From Methylococcaceae bacterium (lineage in GTDB: Bacteria; Pseudomonadota; Gammaproteobacteria; Methylococcales; Methylomonadaceae): a stretch of DNA of 18,215 bases. The stretch lies in assembly GCA_005779525.1 (NCBI GenBank), contig SXIZ01000043.1, forward strand, positions 1 to 18,215, read 5' to 3'. The stretch's first letter is position 1; the number at the start of each line of letters is the position of its first letter. Both the position numbers and the translations under genes were made by a program. This document shows positions 7,701-15,163 of the stretch, piece by piece. The notes beneath the pieces were generated by a model. The model saw only the letters and a list, made by a program, of their open reading frames with translations. It was not told where the DNA came from and did no database searches.

Positions 7701-8403
7701 TTACGTTGCATTGGGAGATTACTGTTTGGGTAAGTGCCAAAAGTTGGCCGCGGACGAACCGAGTGTGACAGCAATTACCAGCAGTGGATCGCTCAATGGT
7801 CAAACCCGTGCTACATTAAAAGTCAAAGTTCAAAGTTTGTCGGCATTACAAAACAATCAGGCTTTTGCGTTAATTGGTCGTCCAGATGTGAACTACACGG
7901 ATGTAACGCAGCCAATTACAGACTTACCTAAAGTATTATTGCCCTGTGGTAAGGCGGATGCGGAGCAAATGCTGACCTGCGCCGGGGAATATGAGCATTT
8001 TGATGTCAACGGCGATTATTTCATCACTTTTTATGCCCAAGATGATAAAGGTCGACTCAGTCAACCGCGTGCAACTATTACCTTGCATCAAGGTGCAACA
8101 CAAGGACAGAGTAGCCAAGTGAGTACGCTATTTGATGGTTCCGCTGGGGTGTTGCATTTACAAGATGTGCTTGTTGAAGGACAGCATTATGAGGCATTTT
8201 TAAAATTGCAAAATAATCAATTGAGTCTGACTTCAGCGCAAGCAACGGCACTTCGTTTTACCTCACCTGCACAATATGATGCCGTCGCTGGCGTTTTACA
8301 CATACCGGAAGTGACTGTGGCTGGGCAACGCTATCAAGCGAATTTAAAACATATAGGTAATTATGTGTTTACTTTGCTAAACGCAACCCCTCTATCTCCA
8401 TAG
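4705..8403 (+). CDS. Exported NHL beta-propeller protein with caspase-like (clan CD) peptidase domain
   Basis: This 1232-residue protein has a Sec signal peptide (1-26, ending SAVFA). Residues 27-205 are a beta-rich, possibly lipocalin-like domain with KGIWTLSYTT. Twelve NHL repeats follow (about 215-765), each with the pattern P-x-GIAVD-x-G-x-VYVAD-x-x-NNRIQVF. Twelve suggests two six-bladed propellers. Residues 772-975 resemble the C13/C14 caspase-like fold: FKAILLAGGG (strand 1), FLGDHGGDG with H867, and IVIEACQSGSF with C908 as the likely catalytic dyad. The insert LNDLDGNGQNDDIENA is typical of bacterial members. Residues 1020-1130 look Ig-like (ITDLPKVLL and GDYFITFYAQDDKGRLSQP). Residues 1140-1226 are two degenerate repeats shared with the proteins at 13714 and 15164. 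A TGAGGA ribosome site precedes the start. Substrate is unknown; a secreted or surface protease with a propeller binding platform is inferred. Confidence 0.85.
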   Translation: MIRTLFVARLLILAWVLLTSNSAVFAVDIVLPMENFAENTALLDAIRNGLALSNQQQVIHPKITQDPAKLEGLKGIWTLSYTTDSPHTDTMDLTNIINDTEYGVVLSGLTYEEGNAAGRLTVCLYLPELSYLDTEYLCAYAGTSKYVAYIFKLTGANSLQGYFGSATAADAAGQDAGSKKYPLVGSKKATPVTTPAATSSSPFQSDAIWPARTQSGGFFNLPTAIARDNQGIIYIINSGSSQVKVLNEFGELLRTWGGFGEGEGQFRIPWGIAVTPQGEVLVADSGNNRIQAFTREGQFIRQWGNSGISSSLLSSPLGIAVDKQGSVYVVDSGNKRIQIYDSKGGYLRSIVFPGIEPGSLSKPLNIAVNSAGELFITDELLNQVWVLSKQGNLLRRFGKAGTGDGQFARPQGIAIDDDGFVYVSEADNNRIQVFDRQGNWVRKWGELGILGANFRYPAGLLADSSTHILYVADGDNHRIQRFDFDGTYLGGWQSQGSKLGEFAGVFITASPQGEVYAADIGNHRIQVFSKSGKLLRVWGQQGTGPGQFNSPSHVVLDAQGLVYVADAGNNRVQIFNSTGQFLKEWKVVDASTQKNILAANLAVTADGLVYMTDRGAHRVDVFSKDGLWLTGWGSEGSAVGQFQSPNGIVVDSEGLVYVADQQNSRVQVFDSQGKFLRKIGSLGNKEGQFLVPSGLSISPAGLLFVSDALNNGVQVFKRDGTFIERIGSAGTQAGQFGLPFTIALLDENTFVVGEFANNRIQVMTRKTLARSTFKAILLAGGGPSTETYTNNLWDSTQLLTNNAYFALRAQGFNKDAVKYLSSGTTLNDLDGNGQNDDIENATLNSLGSAITEWAKDANDVLIFLGDHGGDGKFKINEREILTREQLATWLGVLDKQVPGKITIVIEACQSGSFFSSLANPKHILISSASKEQPAVISNQGLIAFSYYFWNSVHTGDNLQSAFKLAQQGIGAQTVLVNKQQQKQYAQMEANGDNVFDEQDYVALGDYCLGKCQKLAADEPSVTAITSSGSLNGQTRATLKVKVQSLSALQNNQAFALIGRPDVNYTDVTQPITDLPKVLLPCGKADAEQMLTCAGEYEHFDVNGDYFITFYAQDDKGRLSQPRATITLHQGATQGQSSQVSTLFDGSAGVLHLQDVLVEGQHYEAFLKLQNNQLSLTSAQATALRFTSPAQYDAVAGVLHIPEVTVAGQRYQANLKHIGNYVFTLLNATPLSP

Positions 8404-8483
8404 CGTCTGGCGGTTTTCTCACATCCAGTTAGCGTAATCATTACCAGCGCTAAAATGAGTTAGCCGCAGAAAAGGGGGTTATA

Positions 8484-8517
8484 TTGACGCTGACCAACAG
8501 ACGTTATAATATAACAT
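8484..8517 (+). promoter_or_regulatory. zur promoter with overlapping Zur box
   Basis: GTTATA-A-TATAAC (8503-8515) matches exactly the core GTTATANTATAAC of the enterobacterial Zur operator. It overlaps TATAAT (8505-8510), a perfect -10 hexamer. TTGACG (8484-8489) is a plausible -35, though the 15-base spacer is short. The zur start codon is 30 bases downstream of the box, so zur is probably autorepressed when zinc is plentiful. Confidence 0.8.
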
Positions 8518-8544
8518 TGTGATTTCTAAAACATGCGCTAATTT

Positions 8545-9078
8545 ATGAATCTTACAGCTGAGCCTATCCCCTTCCATCCTATTGAACACGATCATAAAAA
8601 ATGTGTGAGCGAGGCAATAGGTGTTGCCGAACAACTCTGTGTATCGCGTGGTGTGCAGTTGACAACAATTCGACATCAAGTCTTGGAGTTGATTTGGAGT
8701 AGTCATCAGGCGGTTAAGGCGTATGATTTGCTTGATCGTATTAAACCGTTACAACCTGCAGCAAAACCTGCAACCATTTATCGGGCACTGGATTTTTTAA
8801 TCGAACAGGGTTTGATCCATCGTGTAGAAAGTCTTAATGCTTTTATAGGCTGCAGTTGTTCTGGACATCAGCATGAACTTTTGCTGTTGATATGTAAGTA
8901 TTGTAATGAAGTGGAGGAGCGCCCAGCCCCGCAAGTCATGGCGAGCCTAACAGAAGAATTTTCTCAAGCGGGTTTTGTTCCTCATACAAAAGCCATTGAA
9001 GCGCATGGAATATGCGCTAAATGCTATGAGTTATTAGCGGTAGCGAATGAGGGGCAGGCCTCATTAAAAACGGACTAG
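8545..9078 (+). CDS. zur: Zinc uptake regulator Zur (Fur family)
   Basis: Zur binds zinc and represses zinc-uptake genes. The 177 residues have a winged-helix domain (about 25-100) with the Zur hallmark AVKAYDLLDRIKP, AKPATIYRALDFLIEQGLIH and RVESLNAFIGC. The metal-binding dimerisation domain follows. Two CxxC pairs (C117/C120 and C157/C160) correspond to the structural zinc site. H92, C103, H110 and E124/E125 sit where the sensory site lies in E. coli Zur. The His/Cys-containing N-terminal tail (FHPIEHDHKKC) is common in Zur proteins outside the enterics. The start is the first ATG after the operator; no strong ribosome site is seen. It stands alone between the NHL/caspase-like gene and the first receptor, next to the genes it most likely controls. 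Confidence 0.94.
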   Translation: MNLTAEPIPFHPIEHDHKKCVSEAIGVAEQLCVSRGVQLTTIRHQVLELIWSSHQAVKAYDLLDRIKPLQPAAKPATIYRALDFLIEQGLIHRVESLNAFIGCSCSGHQHELLLLICKYCNEVEERPAPQVMASLTEEFSQAGFVPHTKAIEAHGICAKCYELLAVANEGQASLKTD

Positions 9079-9089
9079 CCGCATTTTTT
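9066..9089 (+). terminator. Weak possible terminator at the end of zur
   Basis: AAAAA-CGG-ACTAG-CCG-CA-TTTTTT spans the zur stop codon. The stem is only three G/C pairs plus A/T pairs with a bulge, followed by six T. It is a marginal call. Confidence 0.25.
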
Positions 9090-9116
9090 AGCTGTAAGCA
9101 ATTCAAACAATCAGTA

Positions 9117-9134
9117 GTTATTACGTTATAACAT
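9117..9134 (+). promoter_or_regulatory. Zur-box-like operator before the first receptor gene
   Basis: GTTAT-TACGTT-ATAAC (9117-9132) continues into AT. It contains the palindrome GTTATAAC (9125-9132) shared by three of the four sites in this window. TATAAC (9127-9132) may be the -10. The site is 56 bases before the receptor start. The left half is weaker than at the other sites. Confidence 0.65.
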
Positions 9135-9189
9135 TTAGCCAATAATCACTTTTTGCTTAGGAAACCATTAACTTTAGTTTAAGCTCTCA

Positions 9190-11202
9190 ATGAATAAAAT
9201 ATCTACGCTTAGTTTTGTATATATCAGCTTGATGGCATCTGTTGTCTATGGTGAGGATCAGAAAATTCCTGAATTAGATGAGATGGTTGTCACTGCCCCT
9301 TTACAGGATAAAGTATCGGAATCTGCTGTCCCGGTTACCGTACTGAGTCATGATGAGTTACGTTTAAAAGCCGGACATAGCATTGGTGAAACCCTAAAGA
9401 ATGAACTGGGTATCAGTAGCCAATCCTTCGGTCCGGGAGTAGGGACCCCAGTGATTCGTGGTCAAAGCGGCCCGCGCGTGCGTGTATTAAACAATGGCAT
9501 TGGTAGTAACGATGCTTCAGCTATTAGTCCAGATCATGCGACCAGTACCGAGCCGTTACTGGCAGAGCGTATTGAAGTGCTGCGCGGACCTGCAACCTTG
9601 CTGTATGGCAGTGGTGCGATAGGTGGGGTGGTGAATGTAATCGATAACCGCATACCAGGTAAGCTTCCGGAAAAATTATTAGGTGGCGCCCTTGAACAGC
9701 GTTTTGATTCGGTGGCTGATGAAAGTTCCACGGTGTTGAAAATAGAAGGCGGTAAACGGCATCTTGCTTATCATTTGGATGGCTTTTATCGCGACCGCAA
9801 CAACCTTGATATTGGTGGTTCAGCGATTGATGTGGGTGCTGCTCGGGCGACCGATCCAGCGTTAGACGTTATTGAAAACCCTAGAGGGCATATTAATAAT
9901 ACTTCTGCACATGCTATCAGTGGATCGGCAGGTGTTTCATTGATTGGCGATCCTGGCTTTGCGGGTATATCTATAAATCGTTTGGAAAATAATTATGGTA
10001 TCGCGCCAGATGGAAGTGGTGATGAAATCACGCGTATTGACCTCAAACAAAGCAAGTACGATTTTAAAAGTGAACTCAACAACCCCTTTAGATTTGCTGA
10101 ATCGCTCAGGATGAAATTGGGTTATACCGACTATCAACATACTGAAATTGCGAATGGGGAACCGGGGGCATTTTTTAGTAATCAATCCTATGAAAGTCGT
10201 CTGGAAATGACCCACAATCCCTTCGGTATCTTACACGGGATGCTTGGGTTTCAAGCGCTTGCAAGTGATTTCTCTGCCCTAGATAAAGCGACTAATGAAA
10301 TAATTGTTCCGCGTACCCAAACGAATAGTTATGGCGTTTTTGCGGTGGAATCCTTCAATATGGGAGCGTTTAGCAATCAGTTTGGGCTGAGGGTGGAGGA
10401 TACTCTCCTGAGTCCCGAGGCGCATCCCGAGCTCAGTTTCGTGCCGATTAGCGCTTCGGCGTCCAGTCTGTGGAAGCTAAATGAAAACAATAGTTTAAAT
10501 CTGGCTATTACCCGTTCAGAAAGGGCGCCGACTGTGCAAGAGCTTCTGGCCTATGGTTATCACGATGCTACACGAAGTTTTGAAATTGGAGATATAAATT
10601 TACGGGAAGAAACCTCCTACAATCTGGATGTGGGGTACAAGTTCAATGTAGGCCGAGTGCGGGCACAAATTGATCTGTTCCATAATTGGGCAGTTAATTA
10701 TATTTTTCAGCAACGCAATGGCGAATTTATTGATGATGCTTTAGTGGTCACCACGCGTCAGGCGGATGCTACTTTTATGGGATATGAAAGCAAGTTGATT
10801 GTTCCCTTAATGCAAAATACTGCGGGTATGGTGGACTTGACCTTATTTAGTGATTTTACCCGAGGGCAGTTTGTTAACGGCAGTGATGTGCCGCGTATGC
10901 CACCACTACGCTTTGGTTTTCAACTCGAGCACTCTAAGGGCAATTGGAGTAGTAATCTCCGTTTAACCCGAGGCGAAGCACAGCAGCGTGTGGGGGATAA
11001 CGATACCCCAACGGCAGGTTATCTCTTACTAAATCTCAGTACCCAATACCAACTATTTGATATCCATGGCGCCGATGTGATGTTCTTTGCTAAAGCGAAT
11101 AACCTGCTAGATGAGAATATTCGTAACTCGACCTCGTATTTACGAAACTTTGCACCCGAAGCTGGACGGGGGGCGGAGCTTGGCTTTAGAGTAAGTTACT
11201 AA
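9190..11202 (+). CDS. ZnuD-like TonB-dependent zinc receptor, copy 1
   Basis: This is a 670-residue outer-membrane receptor that would import zinc, free or bound to a carrier, using TonB energy. A signal peptide (1-21) precedes a TonB box (EMVVTA, 31-36) and a plug domain with VIRGQSGPRVRVLNNGIGS, SPDHATSTEPLLAERIEVLR, GPATLLYGSGAIGGVVNV and DNRIPGKLPEKL. The rest is a 22-strand-type barrel ending in a terminal aromatic residue (LGFRVSY). The SPDHA block, the DNRIP block and the end NSTSYLRNFAPEAGRGAELG match ZnuD of Neisseria and relatives. The His-rich extracellular loop of neisserial ZnuD is absent. The gene lies 110 bases after zur with a Zur box between them. It is a paralogue of the gene at 11443. 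The substrate is inferred from family and operator. Confidence 0.9.
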   Translation: MNKISTLSFVYISLMASVVYGEDQKIPELDEMVVTAPLQDKVSESAVPVTVLSHDELRLKAGHSIGETLKNELGISSQSFGPGVGTPVIRGQSGPRVRVLNNGIGSNDASAISPDHATSTEPLLAERIEVLRGPATLLYGSGAIGGVVNVIDNRIPGKLPEKLLGGALEQRFDSVADESSTVLKIEGGKRHLAYHLDGFYRDRNNLDIGGSAIDVGAARATDPALDVIENPRGHINNTSAHAISGSAGVSLIGDPGFAGISINRLENNYGIAPDGSGDEITRIDLKQSKYDFKSELNNPFRFAESLRMKLGYTDYQHTEIANGEPGAFFSNQSYESRLEMTHNPFGILHGMLGFQALASDFSALDKATNEIIVPRTQTNSYGVFAVESFNMGAFSNQFGLRVEDTLLSPEAHPELSFVPISASASSLWKLNENNSLNLAITRSERAPTVQELLAYGYHDATRSFEIGDINLREETSYNLDVGYKFNVGRVRAQIDLFHNWAVNYIFQQRNGEFIDDALVVTTRQADATFMGYESKLIVPLMQNTAGMVDLTLFSDFTRGQFVNGSDVPRMPPLRFGFQLEHSKGNWSSNLRLTRGEAQQRVGDNDTPTAGYLLLNLSTQYQLFDIHGADVMFFAKANNLLDENIRNSTSYLRNFAPEAGRGAELGFRVSY

Positions 11203-11370
11203 TATTAAATTAGTTAATTTTAACTCGGCACGAGGAAAGTCAATTAATAACTGTATTTTGTGTAACCCAATTACATGGACTGCTCCTTATATCTGTGCAT
11301 TAATAATTAAACGAGAAGATTTCGTTACTGTGCATCCAAGCTATTTGGCGACAGCGAAAATAATTCTAAA

Positions 11371-11399
11371 TTAACAATTGATATGTTATAACATATATA
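11371..11399 (+). promoter_or_regulatory. Promoter with Zur box for the second receptor operon
   Basis: TTAACA (11371-11376) and TATATA (11394-11399) are separated by 17 bases. The spacer contains most of a perfect 16-base palindrome, ATATGTTATAACATAT (11381-11396), of Zur-box type. A repressor bound there would cover both promoter elements. The first start codon of the operon is 44 bases downstream. The rest of the 240-base gap shows nothing else of note. Confidence 0.75.
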
Positions 11400-11442
11400 T
11401 TAATGTAATGATTTTTGGCAATGGATTTGGATAGCGATAACA

Positions 11443-13701
11443 ATGAGCATCAAAAACGCCATAGAGCGAAAAATGCAAATGAATATTCTGGTGGGTTATC
11501 TCATCCTACTAGTTGGTACAAATCAGGCATTAGCCAGCGACGAACCATCGTCAGCATTATCTCCGGCAAAAAAATCCACACCCTCAGAAAAGCATAACGC
11601 AGTTATTGAAATGGAAGCAGTAGAGGTCATAGGAATTGCCGAGGCTCCTCTCGCACCTCAGCAAAGCACGCTTAAAGGTAAAGCCCTGCAGCTACAACAA
11701 GGTGACACCTTAGGCAAAACCTTGGAGCAAGAGTTAGGCGTGAGTAATGCTTCTTTTGGCCCGGGCGTGGGTTTGCCTGTGGTTAGGGGGTTAACGGGCT
11801 CACGAGTTCGATTACTGCAGAGTGGAATTGGCAGTCATGACGCCTCTTCTTTAAGTCCTGACCATGCGGTAGCGATTGAACCACTGTTTGCCGAAGAGAT
11901 CAATGTGTTAAGAGGGCCAGAAACTATTCGTTATGGCGGTAATGCTATCGGCGGTATCGTGGATGTCAAAGATAATCGAATTCCTGAACATCTGCCTAAA
12001 AAGCTGGTTGCAGGTGCGCTTGAAAGTCGTTACGACACCAATGGTGAAGGTACAAACTCGGCATTTAAAGTGGATATCGGCAAAGAATGGTTGGCAGTCA
12101 ATGTTGCCGGGTTTTTCCGCAGCAGAAGGAACACCCAAATTCCTGGGCAAGCAATTGATGCTGCCTATATTGAGCAGCAATTTGGCTTATCAGGCATAAA
12201 TAATGTGGCAGGCACAATTCCTAATACCGATAGCGAGAGTTTGGGCGGTTCTGTTGGTCTGTCATGGTTAGGGGATAAAGGCATGGCGGGTTTGTCGATT
12301 AGTCATAGTGGCAACCAATACGGTGTTCCCAAAGGCAGTCACGCTATAGACCCCAATCATTTGGAAGGCGGGTTGGAGTTGATATTACCGCAGATAAAGG
12401 ATTTGAGCGGCTTTGAAGATATCTTAGGGCCACAAGCGTTATTCCCAAATATTCGTTTGGATATGCAGCAAACCCGTTATGATTTTAAAAGCGAGTGGTA
12501 CGAACCTTTGCCAGGTATTGAACGCATCGGCTTTCGTTATGGTTTGGTGGATTATCAGCACGTTGAACTAGAACGCGGTCTGCCTTTTACCACATTTAAA
12601 AATGACGTCGGTGAGGGGCGGTTGGAATTCGACCATCATGCGTTAAAAGATTTAACGGGTTCGGTCGGCGTGCAATGGATTAACCGCGATTTTTCGGCGT
12701 TGGGGGTGGAAACTTATGTGCCTGAAACCCAGCAAGATTCCTTAGGGTTTTACACAACGCAAGCCTATACCTTGAATCAATTTGAATTTAAGGTAGGTTT
12801 ACGCACTGAACAATCATGGGTAAATCCCAGTGCGAGCGTTCTTAAACTGCGTGGTAGCGCCTTACCCGCTTCACCTTTGCCAGACGATTTAAAGTTTCAA
12901 GCTGAGTCGGTATCATTCGCTATTAAATGGGCGTTTTTGGAGCAAGCGAATCTAACGTTGACCTTGAATCGTAGCAAACGGTCGCCAGATATACAAGAGT
13001 TGCTGTCCTTGGGGCCGCATTTATCTACGCGCAGTTTTGATATTGGCAACGTGCAGCTTAAAAATGAAACTGTCAATATGCTTGATTTAGGCATTGACTG
13101 GCAAACCGACCTTGTTGGGTTTAGAGCGAATGCCTATTACAACCAGACTGATGATTTTATTTATCAGCGTAATACTGGTTTTGTGTATGAAGTGGATACC
13201 GAAGTTATTCGTCAGCGTTGCGTGAGTGCGGCAGAATGTTTGCCAATGTATGCTTACGACCAACGCGATGCTACTTTTATGGGTTATGAAGCGGAAGCTA
13301 AAAGCATTTTGACCAAACTGCAACAAGGCGATGTGTCGCTTAAATTATTTTCGGATTATGTGCGCGGCACATTGAGTGACGGTGATGTACCCCGTTTGCC
13401 GCCGTTGCGCTATGGGGCGGAACTTGGCTTTGGAAATGAAGTTTGGAACACTGCCTTGCGCTATACCCGGAGTGAAGCGCAAGAGCGGGCAGGTTTAAAT
13501 GAAAACGCTACCAGAGGATTCGACTTACTCACTGCAACCGCTGATTACCAATTAAAGCTAGGTGATGCCGTGCAATTCTCCCTGTTTGTTAAAGCGTCCA
13601 ATTTGTTAAATGAAGAAATGCGCAGTTCCGTGTCATTTTTACGCAATTATGCGCCTGAGCCCGGCAGAAGTTTTGTGTTTGGGCTGCGAGCAACTTTTTA
13701 G
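11443..13701 (+). CDS. ZnuD-like TonB-dependent zinc receptor, copy 2
   Basis: This 752-residue paralogue of the preceding receptor shares the plug motifs SFGPGVGLPVVRG, GSRVRLLQSGIGSHDASSLS, SPDHAVAIEPLFAEEINVLR and DNRIPEHLPKKL. It ends SSVSFLRNYAPEPGRSFVFG with a terminal Phe. A signal peptide ends near ALAS (31-32), and a degenerate TonB box (MEAVEVIG) follows at 57-64. It is about 80 residues longer than copy 1. The extra length includes a loop after GVPKGSHAIDPNHLEGG, where ZnuD carries its His-rich insert, and a loop with C593 and C599 that could form a small disulfide. Neither loop is His-rich. ATG at 11473 is an alternative start with a more standard signal peptide. The gene heads an operon with the two All3515-like genes (12-base gap to the next start). 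Confidence 0.9.
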   Translation: MSIKNAIERKMQMNILVGYLILLVGTNQALASDEPSSALSPAKKSTPSEKHNAVIEMEAVEVIGIAEAPLAPQQSTLKGKALQLQQGDTLGKTLEQELGVSNASFGPGVGLPVVRGLTGSRVRLLQSGIGSHDASSLSPDHAVAIEPLFAEEINVLRGPETIRYGGNAIGGIVDVKDNRIPEHLPKKLVAGALESRYDTNGEGTNSAFKVDIGKEWLAVNVAGFFRSRRNTQIPGQAIDAAYIEQQFGLSGINNVAGTIPNTDSESLGGSVGLSWLGDKGMAGLSISHSGNQYGVPKGSHAIDPNHLEGGLELILPQIKDLSGFEDILGPQALFPNIRLDMQQTRYDFKSEWYEPLPGIERIGFRYGLVDYQHVELERGLPFTTFKNDVGEGRLEFDHHALKDLTGSVGVQWINRDFSALGVETYVPETQQDSLGFYTTQAYTLNQFEFKVGLRTEQSWVNPSASVLKLRGSALPASPLPDDLKFQAESVSFAIKWAFLEQANLTLTLNRSKRSPDIQELLSLGPHLSTRSFDIGNVQLKNETVNMLDLGIDWQTDLVGFRANAYYNQTDDFIYQRNTGFVYEVDTEVIRQRCVSAAECLPMYAYDQRDATFMGYEAEAKSILTKLQQGDVSLKLFSDYVRGTLSDGDVPRLPPLRYGAELGFGNEVWNTALRYTRSEAQERAGLNENATRGFDLLTATADYQLKLGDAVQFSLFVKASNLLNEEMRSSVSFLRNYAPEPGRSFVFGLRATF

Positions 13702-13713
13702 AGGACAAGCACC

Positions 13714-15111
13714 ATGACCCAGCTATTAACTGTACGTCAGTTTAGTCAGATGGGCTTATTGCTCACTGTAATTATAGTCAGCTCCGCAGTGCAAGCGGTG
13801 CATTTAGATGTGGAAGTTTGGGGTGAAAAGGATGCGCTGCAGGCAGGTTTCTGTCATACGCCGAATATCGTTGGCTGTGATTTGGATGGGCTAACCAGTG
13901 GATTAAACCTTCCCGCAGGATCTTTACCGATAGAGGCAAGCACTGGCAAAGCGATTTTTTTGGCAGACTTTCAGGACCTTCCGGGTGGCGCATTTAAAAC
14001 TAAAAATCCTGGCTTCCAAGCTATACAAAATGCCCTGTCACCCAATGAACCGATTAGCTACCGGGCATTAGGAGTGCTCAAATATTGGTCTACAACCGCT
14101 TCAGCATGGGAAACAGCTCCAGCTACCACTCGGATCACGTTGTTTGGTGGTCTGGATTTAAGTTCAGGTGTATTCAATAATCCTGCTCAATGCAATGGTC
14201 AGTTGCTCTGTTTTAGCGATGCTGCGCAAGGTACGGGTAAAAGTACCCAATTTACTGGCGCTGGGATTCAAGGTGCGCCTGAGTTACTGCTTGATGTCGC
14301 TAGCAACCAAGGGGCACTACATACCCATTTAAATTTTTTTCTGGAAAATGCGCAAGGTCAACTGGGCGGTCCAGATGGCGCCTATCTAGTCGAAATGCAA
14401 GTGTTTTCAAGGTCGCGTAGCACGCCTTCCGCACCCTTTTTGGTGATGTTTAATGCCGGATTGTCTAACGAAAGTTTCACGGCGGCACTGTCTGCCTTAG
14501 TCAAAACTGTCAGTAAGCCAGCCTCCACGCTACCGATAGTCAATCCGTCCGATCCTGCGCTACCAGTCTCTAAGCCACCTATTACCTCATTTACTCAAGG
14601 TGATGCAGATTTGGATGGTGACATTGATCGGGTGGATATTGCGTTAATTTTATTAGCGGCGCAAAAAAATGAAGTGGCTCTTGTGGAAGGAGATACACGC
14701 GATATGGACAATGACGGCGCGATTTCTCGTCAGGATGCAACTCTGGCTAGAGCAAAATGTACCTTAAGATTATGCAATATTCCGGTGAGTCCCCTCAATG
14801 CCTCCGCAGTCGATGAGCCTGCGGTGTTTAATCTCAATACTAAGACTTTAGATATTCGGGATGTTCAAGTCCAAGACCAGCATTTTCAAGTGCAAATGCA
14901 ACTGGAAGACAATACGCATTTACGGTTGAAAGCCTTGCAACCGCAAACGAAGCAATCGGGACAAGCTAGTGAATATGATGTTGTGAGTGGCGAGTTAAGC
15001 ATACCCACCATGAGTGCTGATCAGCACTATTACCAAGTACGTATGCGGAATATGGGAAGCTTTCAGTTTGAAGTGGAGCAGGTGGAGGAAATCAAGGGAG
15101 TATCCGAATAA
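13714..15111 (+). CDS. Exported All3515-like (Zur-repressed family) protein with dockerin-like pair and C-terminal repeats
   Basis: This 465-residue protein has a signal peptide (1-28, ending VQA). Residues 29-265 resemble the All3515 family, known as Zur-repressed exported proteins that usually end in PEP-CTERM. Matching parts are IFLADFQDLPGGAF, YRALGVLKYWSTTASAW, GALHTHLNFFLENAQG with an H203-T-H205 pair, DGAYLVEMQVFS and FLVMFNAGLS. A Pro/Ser linker leads to two EF-hand-like dockerin motifs (about 296-345: GDADLDGDIDRVD and DMDNDGAISRQD). Residues 368-457 are the repeat pair shared with the proteins at 4705 and 15164. No PEP-CTERM tail is present. An AGAGGA ribosome site supports the start. 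It is probably co-transcribed with receptor copy 2. A zinc-binding role is an inference from family regulation and the HxH motif. Confidence 0.82.
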   Translation: MTQLLTVRQFSQMGLLLTVIIVSSAVQAVHLDVEVWGEKDALQAGFCHTPNIVGCDLDGLTSGLNLPAGSLPIEASTGKAIFLADFQDLPGGAFKTKNPGFQAIQNALSPNEPISYRALGVLKYWSTTASAWETAPATTRITLFGGLDLSSGVFNNPAQCNGQLLCFSDAAQGTGKSTQFTGAGIQGAPELLLDVASNQGALHTHLNFFLENAQGQLGGPDGAYLVEMQVFSRSRSTPSAPFLVMFNAGLSNESFTAALSALVKTVSKPASTLPIVNPSDPALPVSKPPITSFTQGDADLDGDIDRVDIALILLAAQKNEVALVEGDTRDMDNDGAISRQDATLARAKCTLRLCNIPVSPLNASAVDEPAVFNLNTKTLDIRDVQVQDQHFQVQMQLEDNTHLRLKALQPQTKQSGQASEYDVVSGELSIPTMSADQHYYQVRMRNMGSFQFEVEQVEEIKGVSE

Positions 15112-15163
15112 ATGCAACAAAGTCAGATTTAACCATTCAATTTTATTAATCCGAGGTAGCTAT

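Noticed and set aside
9937..10215. Long minus-strand frames inside the receptor and NHL genes
   Set aside because: They are antisense to strong coding sequence, lack ribosome sites and show no family features.
15014..15163. Longer N-terminus for the second All3515-like protein
   Set aside because: It would overlap the upstream gene and place about 50 residues before an obvious signal peptide that has its own ribosome site.
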